DNA from: CBDBJK01 sp965206395
GTDB taxonomy: Bacteria > Chloroflexota > Dehalococcoidia > Lucifugimonadales > CATOSD01
Assembly (NCBI GenBank): GCA_965206395.1
Contig: CBDBJK010000013.1
Span: forward strand, 1 to 64,000
DNA: 64,000 nt
Direction of reading: 5' to 3'
Below are positions 52,956 to 59,694 of the stretch, in pieces. The notes under the pieces were generated by a model. It had not been told where the DNA came from. It did not search any database and saw nothing but the letters and a program-made list of their open reading frames with translations. A program made the position numbers and the translations under genes. Within the stretch, counting starts at the first letter, position 1, and each line of letters opens with the position of its first letter.

Positions 52956-53593
52956 GCGCTCCCTGCCTTCCTGTTGGTCTCAACGAGTCGTACAAAATTA
53001 CTGTACACTCTCAGGCCAATGTCTCCGCTTTTCTCAGGATGGAACTGGACGGCGATAACGTTGTCCCATGCCACCGCGCTGCAAAAATCGATGCCATAGG
53101 TTGTAGTTCCAGCAATCACGCCTTTGTCTTCAGGATCGACGTAGTAGCTGTGGACGAAGTAGAAGTGCGAGCCGTTTGGGATGCCCTCAAGCACAGGATG
53201 CTCGATATGAAAGTCTACTTCGTTCCAACCCATGTGAGGGACTTTCAGTCCGTTTGGCAAGAATCGCCGCACTCGCCCCGACAGAACGCCTAGCCCCGGC
53301 TCCACGCCCTCATCCGAGCCTTCCAGCAGCAGTTGCAACCCAAGGCAGACGCCGAGAAAAGGCTTGCCGCTGCTTATGAAGTCCTTGATGGGGTTGACCA
53401 GCCCTCGCGCCTTTAATTGGCGCATCGAGGAATCGTTAGCGCCCTGGCCCGGAAACACCAGCGCATCGGCGCGCTCGATGTCGTGCGGGTCGCTCGTGAT
53501 GCTGGCTTCTGCCCCAGTATGCTCCAACGCCTTCTGGACGCTCCGTAGGTTGCCAGCCTGGTAGTCAACTATCACTATGCTGGGACTGCTCAT
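52934..53593 (-). CDS. hisH: imidazole glycerol phosphate synthase, glutaminase subunit HisH
   Basis: 219 aa. Class I glutamine amidotransferase: oxyanion region ALVFPGQGANDSSMRQL, nucleophile Cys in PFLGVCLGLQLLLEGS, His/Glu in AVQFHPEKSGDIGLRV. Supplies ammonia to HisF. Its 5' end overlaps the cobalamin adenosyltransferase gene by 4 bp (ATGA); the 3' end overlaps hisA by 22 bp. The C-terminal end (NRKAGSAWKSSLR) is longer than usual. Confidence 0.95.
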   Translation of the reverse strand: MSSPSIVIVDYQAGNLRSVQKALEHTGAEASITSDPHDIERADALVFPGQGANDSSMRQLKARGLVNPIKDFISSGKPFLGVCLGLQLLLEGSDEGVEPGLGVLSGRVRRFLPNGLKVPHMGWNEVDFHIEHPVLEGIPNGSHFYFVHSYYVDPEDKGVIAGTTTYGIDFCSAVAWDNVIAVQFHPEKSGDIGLRVYSNFVRLVETNRKAGSAWKSSLR

Positions 53594-54159
53594 GAAGACT
53601 CAATCCGAGTGCCCGTAACGATGTCGGCAGGAAGCTCTCTGTCCTCATACCGCGCGAGTATGAACAAGAGGTCGGATAGACGGTTGACGTAGTAAAGCAC
53701 CTCGCGGTTGACTAGCATACCCTTCTCATCGAGCGCGACAATACGTCGCTCCGCCGTTCGCAGAGCAGAGCGGGCAAGGTCGAGCGCGCCTGAAGCAGGA
53801 GATGCGCCCGGAATGATAAACTTCGGCGGTAGCTCCACCTCTGCCTTCAATTCGTCAATTAGCTCTTCAAGGCGAGTCACGTTCTCTGCGGTTATGGCGT
53901 GAAAGGTGTCTGTGAAATGGTGATAGTTGTCGGCATCGGTGGCAAGCTCAGACTCTACAGTGAACATTTCACGCTGGGCCTGCAAAATGATCTCTTTGAC
54001 GCGCGGATCGTTCGATAGCGCCCGCGCCAGACCCATCGCCGAGACCGCATTGTCGGCCTCACCGTAAGCCTCGCAGCGAGGGTGCGTTTTGGGCACACGC
54101 CCGCCGAACAGCAGACCTGTCGTCCCGTCGTCGCCTGACCTGGTATAGATGCGCATCAT
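53590..54159 (-). CDS. PduO-type cob(I)alamin adenosyltransferase
   Basis: 189 aa. MRIYTRSGDDGTTGLLFGGR, then VPKTHPRCEAYGEADNAVSA, PGASPASGALDLARSALRT, AERRIVALDEKGMLVN and YVNRLSDLLFILARYEDREL: the PduO ATP- and corrinoid-binding features. The usual DELN motif reads EADNAVSAMG, a variant. Makes adenosylcobalamin from ATP and cob(I)alamin. First gene of the his operon, translationally coupled to hisH, an unusual partnership. Confidence 0.9.
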   Translation of the reverse strand: MMRIYTRSGDDGTTGLLFGGRVPKTHPRCEAYGEADNAVSAMGLARALSNDPRVKEIILQAQREMFTVESELATDADNYHHFTDTFHAITAENVTRLEELIDELKAEVELPPKFIIPGASPASGALDLARSALRTAERRIVALDEKGMLVNREVLYYVNRLSDLLFILARYEDRELPADIVTGTRIESS

Positions 54160-54233
54160 TTGTGACCTCCGGCACAGGAAATTATATCAGCAACCGGGCA
54201 ACGCTGATAGATGGCAGGCGTCAAGTAACGCTG

Positions 54234-54267
54234 TTGACATGACCGAAGGACGCTTTTAGACTATAAT
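54234..54267 (+). promoter_or_regulatory. possible promoter upstream of the hydrolase pair
   Basis: TTGACA at 54234-54239 with TAGACT 17 bases later (54257-54262), or TATAAT at 54262-54267 (22-base spacer). Both point to the hydrolase gene at 54342 (about 75-100 bp downstream). Which -10 is used cannot be told. Confidence 0.45.
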
Positions 54268-54341
54268 TCAGCGATAATGGACGCCTGAACGAGTCTGCTC
54301 TGGGTTGTTCGGGGCGCTCGATAAAGGGATGGGAGACGTTT

Positions 54342-55106
54342 ATGCCATATGCGGACAACAACGTCCTACGTATTCACTATCACATCGAAGGCGATGGGCC
54401 TCCGGTGGTGCTCGTACACGGTCTCAGCGGCAGCATACACGGATGGTACGGCACTGGCTATGTAGATGCTTTGAAGAACTCCTACAAGCTCATCCTCATA
54501 GATGCTCGGGGCCACGGAGATAGCGATAAGCCGTATTACCGCGAAGCTTACGAATCAAAGCTGAGAGCGAGCGACGTGACCGCGGTTTTAGATGCCGAAA
54601 ACATCGACAAGGCGCACTATTTCGGCTACTCGATGGGTGGAAGCATCGCCTTTGATGTCGCGAAGTACGCCCCGGAGCGATTTCTCTCTATCATCATCGG
54701 TGGTCAACATCCATACAAGAAGGAATCTCAGGAGAGAAACGGGCGGATCAAGGCGCTTGAGAACGGAATAGAGGAATATGTCGCCAATATGGAAAAATCT
54801 TTCCATCTGCCACCGGAACGGAAAGCCCAGATGCTGAAAAACGACGCCAGGGCGCTCATTGCCGTAAACCATGCCTATCTAGATCAGCCCGATATGTCGG
54901 ACGTGCTGCCGACCATAACCGTGCCTTGCCTTGTGTTTGCTGGTGATGCCGACGAGCGTCACTCTGGCGCTGAGGAGTGCGCGAAGCAGATACCTGACGC
55001 GAGATGGGTCTCGTTGCCCGGCCTTGACCACGGCCAGGCCAATCAGAGGATAGACATGGCGCTCCCACACATCGAGAGTTTTCTGAAACACGTGACCAGG
55101 GGTTAA
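54342..55106 (+). CDS. alpha/beta hydrolase (first of a pair)
   Basis: 254 aa. Oxyanion region GDGPPVVLVHGLSGSIHGW, nucleophile elbow YFGYSMGGSIAFDVA (Ser in GYSMGG), acid in VFAGDADERHSG and His in LPGLDHGQANQRID. DARGHGDSDKPYYREAYESK is the RGxGxS-type strand. Close to 3-oxoadipate enol-lactonase/haloperoxidase-type hydrolases; substrate unknown. 16 bp upstream of a second hydrolase gene. Confidence 0.88.
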   Translation: MPYADNNVLRIHYHIEGDGPPVVLVHGLSGSIHGWYGTGYVDALKNSYKLILIDARGHGDSDKPYYREAYESKLRASDVTAVLDAENIDKAHYFGYSMGGSIAFDVAKYAPERFLSIIIGGQHPYKKESQERNGRIKALENGIEEYVANMEKSFHLPPERKAQMLKNDARALIAVNHAYLDQPDMSDVLPTITVPCLVFAGDADERHSGAEECAKQIPDARWVSLPGLDHGQANQRIDMALPHIESFLKHVTRG

Positions 55107-55122
55107 TCTGAAAGGAATAGAC

Positions 55123-55950
55123 ATGCTAGAAGTTAAGATTCAAAAAGGGCCGAGAGGGTTCTGCGATTCCGAGGGCGAGCGTATCTACTACGAGACTCAT
55201 GGCGAAGGCGAGGCCCTGGTCTTCAGTCACGGAATGGGCGGCAATCACGCCATCTGGTATCAACAGGTTCCGGTTTTCGCGCAGAGCTACCGCGTCGTCA
55301 CATGGGACCATCGCGGCTTTGCGCGCTCGTCGGACGATGCTGGAAAGTCTGGCCCCACCGCCGCAGTCAACGACCTGCGGGCGATTCTCGACCAACTGGG
55401 AATCGACAGGGCGCATCTCGTCGGGCAATCGATGGGCGGCTGGACAGTGTTAGGATTCGCGGTCAGATACCCTGAGCGAGTCATAACGCTGACGCTCGCA
55501 GACACGATAGGCGGAATCTTCAACCCACGCATCGAGCAGGCCTACGATGATATGATCGTAAACCGCAACGCGCTCGCTCTGCCGGACGATATGCCTATGG
55601 GAAGCCATCCGGCGCTTGGAGAGCAGCTTGCGGGACAGAATCTGGCGCGGGCCTTCCTCTACGAGCAGCTTGGAAGCGTTGCCGAGCCGCCGCCTACGGC
55701 TGTTCGCGCCCTGCTCAGAAGCACATCCTACTCGCACGAAGACCTGAAGAAGCTCGCTATGCCTATCCAGTTCATCGTTGGGAGCAACGACCCGCTCTTT
55801 CCGCCGGATGTCATACGCGAGGCGGCGACGATTCTTCCCCCGGAGCGCATCATTGAGATTCCCGACACAGGCCACTCCCCCTACTTCGAGTCGCCTGACA
55901 AATGGAACGATGCGTTGGCTCAGTTTTTGAAGTCATCTGGCTCGGCGTAG
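55123..55950 (+). CDS. alpha/beta hydrolase (second of a pair)
   Basis: 275 aa. GEALVFSHGMGGNHAIWYQQ, DHRGFARSSDD, nucleophile HLVGQSMGGWTVLGFAVRYP, Asp in IVGSNDPLFPPDVIREA and His in IPDTGHSPYFESPD. An intact canonical triad. Paralogue-like neighbour of the gene before it. A short spacer with cgcagag-type repeats separates it from the nitrile hydratase-like cluster. Confidence 0.88.
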   Translation: MLEVKIQKGPRGFCDSEGERIYYETHGEGEALVFSHGMGGNHAIWYQQVPVFAQSYRVVTWDHRGFARSSDDAGKSGPTAAVNDLRAILDQLGIDRAHLVGQSMGGWTVLGFAVRYPERVITLTLADTIGGIFNPRIEQAYDDMIVNRNALALPDDMPMGSHPALGEQLAGQNLARAFLYEQLGSVAEPPPTAVRALLRSTSYSHEDLKKLAMPIQFIVGSNDPLFPPDVIREAATILPPERIIEIPDTGHSPYFESPDKWNDALAQFLKSSGSA

Positions 55951-56165
55951 CAAGTGAGCCGCTTGAAATCTGCCGCATAAATAAAACCGCCGAGAACGCA
56001 GAGTTCGCAGAGAATTCATTTAGTTTTCTCGTCTCAGCGATCTCTCCGACACCTTAAAGGAGAGCAGGTCGGAGTCCGTCTCTACGGATTGTGTGCTCTG
56101 CGGTGAATTTTAAGGTAGTTTGTAAGTATGATGTGTTCATCTAGGCTGGAAGAAAGGAGAGATTG
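55951..56165. other. spacer with small repeats
   Basis: Contains a direct pair cgcagag-ttcgcagag (about 56000) and an opposing ctctgcggtg with gaatttt (about 56097), a pattern like dispersed intergenic palindromes. Also the aaggag site for the next gene. No gene seen. Confidence 0.4.
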
Positions 56166-56477
56166 ATGCCGAAAGCGCATGACCAGGGCGAAAGTCCTGC
56201 CGACGAGTCAATTGACCAGGCCGAGCACGAATTCGCCGATTGGGAAAACAGGACGCACGTTATGGTCGAGGCGCTCCGCGAAGAAGGCATCATCTATACC
56301 GAAGAGCTTCGCGCGGGTATAGACGCCTTGCCATCCCATCTTCAAGAATCATTGTCTTACTATGAAACCTGGTCGGCTTCAGTCGAGAATCTGCTTGTGG
56401 AGAAAAGCATTGTCTCGAAAGAGGAGATCGATTCCAAAGTCCGCGAAATGGACGAACGGTGGGGGGTCGCCGGATAA
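56166..56477 (+). CDS. nitrile hydratase beta N-domain-like protein 1 (possible activator)
   Basis: 103 aa from ATG 56166 (aaggag 6 bases upstream). Shape of the NHase beta N-terminal domain/accessory-protein family: SIDQAEHEFADWENRTHVMV, EALREEGIIYTEELRAGIDA, then SYYETWSASVENLLVEKSIV. It is more diverged than the next two copies. By analogy with NHase loci, where a beta-N-like activator escorts cobalt, it may be a maturation factor; this is inference. Confidence 0.72.
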   Translation: MPKAHDQGESPADESIDQAEHEFADWENRTHVMVEALREEGIIYTEELRAGIDALPSHLQESLSYYETWSASVENLLVEKSIVSKEEIDSKVREMDERWGVAG

Positions 56478-56520
56478 CGTGAATATTCTGAAGTCATTGT
56501 CAAGCCGAAGGGAGTAAGCG

Positions 56521-56811
56521 ATGCCAGCAGTCCACGACCGGGGAGGTTGGCCCAACGACGAGCCTATTGACCGGACTGAGCACGAACATGCATATTGGGA
56601 GAGGAGCACGCACGCTTTAAGGGTCACTCTTGGAGATATGCACTTTTTCGGCACTGATGAACTGCGTCGTTGCATCGAGTCGTTGCCAGCCGACGAATAC
56701 GAAACGCTCTCCTACTATGAAAAGTGGTCGGCGTCGATAGAGAAGCTGTTGGTCGAAAAGAACGTTCTAACCGAGGAAGAAATCGACGCCAAAGTCCGCG
56801 AGTTATTTTGA
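56521..56811 (+). CDS. nitrile hydratase beta N-domain-like protein 2 (SCNase beta-like)
   Basis: 96 aa, aagggag site. MPAVHDRGGWPNDEPIDRTE, HEHAYWERSTHALRVTLGDM, then LSYYEKWSASIEKLLVEKNV and LTEEEIDAKVRELF. This is the N-terminal half of the NHase beta subunit as a separate gene, as in thiocyanate hydrolase beta. Very similar to the next gene (56948), so a recent tandem duplicate. Confidence 0.8.
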   Translation: MPAVHDRGGWPNDEPIDRTEHEHAYWERSTHALRVTLGDMHFFGTDELRRCIESLPADEYETLSYYEKWSASIEKLLVEKNVLTEEEIDAKVRELF

Positions 56812-56947
56812 GAGGGTTGCCGTTCAAACCATAGAGGATAGCAACCCTGTAACGAGGGTGGACAACTCATAATTTTGTAAAGCTGAAAATGATAGGAAAG
56901 GCAAAGTGTCAACGGAGGATACTGTGTCGAGCCGAAGGGAGTAAGCG

Positions 56948-57238
56948 ATGCCAGCAGTCCACGACCGGGGCGGATGGCCCACCGACGAGCCTATTGACCG
57001 AACTGAACACGAGCGCTCATATTGGGAGAGGAGCACTCACGCTTTGCGGGGCGCTCTTGCAGAAATGCGCCTTCTCGTCACTGATGAGGTACGTCGCGGC
57101 ATCGAGTCGTTGTCACTTGACGAATACGAAAGTCTCTCCTACTATGAGCAATGGTCGGCGTCGATAGAGACACTGCTGGTCGAAAAGAACGTCCTAACCG
57201 AGGAAGAAATCGACGCCAAAGTCCGCGAATTGTTTTGA
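56948..57238 (+). CDS. nitrile hydratase beta N-domain-like protein 3 (SCNase beta-like)
   Basis: 96 aa, same start context as gene 2 (gaagggagtaagcg). Identical over MPAVHDRGGW and LTEEEIDAKVRELF, with changes clustered in the middle (ERSYWERSTHALRGALAEMR, then LLVTDEVRRGIESL). It lies directly before the beta C-domain gene and is the likely structural partner. Confidence 0.82.
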   Translation: MPAVHDRGGWPTDEPIDRTEHERSYWERSTHALRGALAEMRLLVTDEVRRGIESLSLDEYESLSYYEQWSASIETLLVEKNVLTEEEIDAKVRELF

Positions 57239-57334
57239 GAGGGTTGCCGTTCCGACCATAGAGAATAACAAGGCTGTAACGAGTGTAGGAAATCCATATT
57301 TTCATACCTATGGGGAAACGATAGGAGAGGCATA

Positions 57335-57631
57335 GTGTCAACGGAGGATGCGGTTCTATTTCAACCCGGCGATGCCGTACGGGTGAGGGAAGACTATCCC
57401 AATCACCATCACCGGACACCCTGGTTCGTGAAGGGTAAGAACGGTAGAATTACCGATATTTGCGGAGCGTTTCCCAATCCTGAGACGCGAGCATATGGAG
57501 AGACAGGCCTTCCCATGCAGCCGTTGTATCGGGTCGAGTTCAAACAAAGCGACCTCTGGGAAGGAGAGTCCGCCAACAGTTCGGACAAACTTTTGATGGA
57601 CATTTACCAGAATTGGCTGGAACCAGCATAA
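57335..57631 (+). CDS. nitrile hydratase beta C-domain-like protein (SCNase alpha-like)
   Basis: 98 aa, GTG 57335 with aggag upstream. SH3-like C-terminal domain of NHase beta: FQPGDAVRVREDYPNHHHRT, PWFVKGKNGRITDICGAFPN, then LYRVEFKQSDLWEGESANSS and a final WLEPA. The Arg of HTRxP-type motifs, which contacts the metal site in NHase, is kept in HHHRTPW. Encoded apart from the N-domain, as in thiocyanate hydrolase. Confidence 0.85.
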   Translation: MSTEDAVLFQPGDAVRVREDYPNHHHRTPWFVKGKNGRITDICGAFPNPETRAYGETGLPMQPLYRVEFKQSDLWEGESANSSDKLLMDIYQNWLEPA

Positions 57632-57647
57632 CATTGGAGGAGGAGCA

Positions 57648-58304
57648 ATGAGCGGCGACCAACACGATCACGACCATGACCATGACCATGACCCCGAAGG
57701 GATGCTTGAGGACCAGGAGCTTAGCTATCGGGCAAAGCGCAGCCTCGCCATACAAGAGCTTCTCATCGATAAAGGGTTGATGACCAGGGAAAGCATCCAG
57801 CACAAGATGGATATTATGATGTCCCGTTCGCCTACGGACGGCGCGAGAATCGTAGCGCGGGCCTGGGTAGACTCAGAATTCAAGGCGCGGCTCGTTGCGG
57901 ACCCAAGGTCTGCCGTTGCAGAGCTTGGGTATGTTCTTGCGCCAGAATCTCAGCTTGCCGTTATGGAAAACACAGATTCGGTGCATCACGTCGTTGTATG
58001 CACCCTGTGCTCCTGCTACCCCTCATCGCTTCTGGGGCCGCCTCCAGACTGGTACAAGAGCTTCGCGTATCGCTCGCGTGCGGTCAGCGACCCTCGTGGC
58101 GTAATGCGGGAGTTCGGCCTGGAACTGGATACGGGCGTCGAAGTGCGTGTAGTGGACAGCACGGCAGACTTGCGCTACATCGTGCTGCCGGTGCGACCTG
58201 CGGGGACCGAAAACATGAGCGAAGAAGAGCTAGCCAAACTCGTGAACAGGGACAGCATGATCGGCGTCACAAAGGCAAGCTCGCCAGAAGTGGTAAACGC
58301 CTAG
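57648..58304 (+). CDS. cobalt-type nitrile hydratase alpha / thiocyanate hydrolase gamma subunit
   Basis: 218 aa; ggaggagg site. The metal-binding claw is CTLCSC (Cys118, 121, 123), the cobalt-type signature (iron-type reads CSLCSC). Then YPSSLLGPPPDWYKSFAYRS and RAVSDPRGVMREFG, and the C-terminal VDSTADLRYIVLPVRPAGTE. The N-terminus has an extra metal-binding-looking stretch DQHDHDHDHDHDPEG. Hydrates nitriles to amides, or thiocyanate to carbonyl sulfide and ammonia, using a modified-cysteine cobalt centre; the split beta genes favour the latter type but do not prove it. Confidence 0.9.
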   Translation: MSGDQHDHDHDHDHDPEGMLEDQELSYRAKRSLAIQELLIDKGLMTRESIQHKMDIMMSRSPTDGARIVARAWVDSEFKARLVADPRSAVAELGYVLAPESQLAVMENTDSVHHVVVCTLCSCYPSSLLGPPPDWYKSFAYRSRAVSDPRGVMREFGLELDTGVEVRVVDSTADLRYIVLPVRPAGTENMSEEELAKLVNRDSMIGVTKASSPEVVNA

Positions 58305-58391
58305 CAAGCCCCGATTGCGCTGATACACGGTCCTGCTACAGAACTATTCATGTGGGCGACCCTATCTGTATTTTCATTACAACGAAAGACG

Positions 58392-58432
58392 AATAAAGGA
58401 GGTTCCTGGATATTCCGGGAGCCTTCTTTATT
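58392..58432 (+). terminator. terminator of the nitrile hydratase-like cluster
   Basis: AATAAAGGAGG (58392-58402) pairs with CCTTCTTTATT (58422-58432), one G-U, with further inner pairing of TTCC/GGGA. The 3' arm is U-rich. It closes the cluster about 90 bp after the alpha gene. Confidence 0.75.
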
Positions 58433-58494
58433 GTAGCGTCAGATTTTCATAGAGCTATTCAGCTACCAAGCCTGTTATTGAGGAGACCTGTACG

Positions 58495-58893
58495 ATGGCA
58501 AAGCTGCCCAAAAGTCTCTCCCTTTTGCTTGCGTCGCTCGTCTTGTGCGCAACCGCGTTGGTAGCTTGCAGCAGCAACTCTGAGGAGGAAGCCGAGAAAG
58601 CGACCGTGTTCAATTTGACGATAGAAGACGGTGAATTGAACATCGAGTCAGGTCTCATCAGAGCCGAGCAGGGAGACGACATCATCCTTCGAGTAGACGC
58701 GGACGAAAAGGGCGTCTTACATCTTCATGGTTACGATATATTTAGAGAGATCGGGCCGGGCGGGTCTATCGAGATCGAGATCGTTGCCGACACCATCGGA
58801 CGCTCCAGCATAACCTTCCACCCTGGCGACGGCGATGATGTGGACGACCAGAAGGAGATAAATCTAGGGGCGTTGGAGGTGCGCCCTAGATGA
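58495..58893 (+). CDS. lipoprotein with cupredoxin-like domain
   Basis: 132 aa. Lipoprotein signal LLASLVLCATALVAC, then SSNSEEEAEK and the domain VFNLTIEDGELNIESGLIRA, IILRVDADEKGVLHLHGYDI, SITFHPGDGDD. The pattern (strand, GD-ILRV, HLHGYD, loop with Phe-His-Pro) resembles EfeO/cupredoxin-like folds. The usual copper Cys and Met are absent, so a metal-free or differently bound form is likely. Probably outer-face of the membrane. Confidence 0.75.
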   Translation: MAKLPKSLSLLLASLVLCATALVACSSNSEEEAEKATVFNLTIEDGELNIESGLIRAEQGDDIILRVDADEKGVLHLHGYDIFREIGPGGSIEIEIVADTIGRSSITFHPGDGDDVDDQKEINLGALEVRPR

Positions 58894-58913
58894 GGCACGC
58901 ACAAGCCTCATAG

Positions 58914-59534
58914 TTAGGCAGACTGCTTGATCGTTTGCCTACCAAACAACTCGCGTATCGACAGCCGCCTGTGAAGTCCCGCGCACCAGAACACGATTAC
59001 TCCAGGCAAGAAGACCAGGGTGTTCATGATGAAATGGAAGATTACACTATCGAAATAGAGACCGATGAGGCCAGGTGTACCCTGCACGTGTGTTTGAACA
59101 AACTGACCCAGCTTGACGGTATGCTCAACCTGATGATATGACTGCAAAACCACCCCAAATATCAATATCGCCGTGAAAGCCCTCCAATGATTCGGTAGTT
59201 CGGCTTTCAGGGTCAGCCATCTTAGCAGGACGTGAATGAGAAAGGCCAGATACATCAAGTTGAAGACGAAGTGCACCTGCTCGAGGTCTAGCTGACCTAT
59301 CAGCCCGTGAGCCTGCGGAGAATGCAGCACAAACCTTTGAATGGTCTGCGCTATGTGCTCTATCACGTGAAAGCCCTGAAGCGCAAGGGTCAAGAGAAAA
59401 ATGTAGGCGAAGCTGGTTAACCGCGACACCTCTTTCCCTGACGCAAACGAAGTCGCGCCGTAGACAGTAAGGCCGAGGCCAAGCCCTGCGCCTACAAGCA
59501 TTATCCCTACTTTCAAGAGTTCTGGAAAATTCAC
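58914..59534 (-). CDS. membrane protein with repeated HxxEH motif
   Basis: 206 aa, five or six predicted helices. Two similar segments: GFHVIEHIAQTIQRF with GLIGQLDLEQVHFVFNLMYL, and SYHQVEHTVKLGQFV with GLIGLYFDSVIFHFIMNTLV. Both have H-x-x-E-H followed about 30 residues later by H-F-x-x-N, suggesting an internal duplication and a metal or haem site at the helix ends. I know no named family for it. Convergent with the cupredoxin-like gene. Confidence 0.7.
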   Translation of the reverse strand: MNFPELLKVGIMLVGAGLGLGLTVYGATSFASGKEVSRLTSFAYIFLLTLALQGFHVIEHIAQTIQRFVLHSPQAHGLIGQLDLEQVHFVFNLMYLAFLIHVLLRWLTLKAELPNHWRAFTAILIFGVVLQSYHQVEHTVKLGQFVQTHVQGTPGLIGLYFDSVIFHFIMNTLVFLPGVIVFWCAGLHRRLSIRELFGRQTIKQSA

Positions 59535-59579
59535 ATTAATGTCCTGTTTGGTACTGCGCGAATTTCAGCAATTCCATGT

Positions 59580-59694
59580 CTAGGGCGTTGTGCCCGCGAT
59601 GGCGAACTCACCGAATCCCGGCTCGATGCTTTCCCACGTGGCGCCAGTGAACAAGACCTTAGCGATAGGTTCTGCTGACCCACAGGTATGATTA
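59580..59694 (-). pseudogene. remnant reading frame downstream of the surface-protein gene
   Basis: Just after the surface-protein stop, another frame reads WNNHTCGSAEPIAKVLFTGA and TWESIEPGFGEFAIAGTTP, then TAG. It has protein-like composition but no start of its own. It may be the C-terminal end of the surface protein displaced by a frameshift, or a fragment of another gene. Confidence 0.35.

Larger units (their letters stand above)
56521..57334 (+). repeat. tandem duplication of about 427 bp
   Basis: Units begin at 56521 and 56948. Each holds a beta-N gene plus a downstream tail. The tail of unit 1 keeps a fossil of the beta-C gene start (gataggaaaggcaaag then gtgtcaacggaggatac, about 56890-56925) that matches the real start at 57320-57353 (gataggagaggcatag, gtgtcaacggaggatgc). 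Unequal crossing-over of a beta-N/beta-C pair explains it. Confidence 0.75.
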
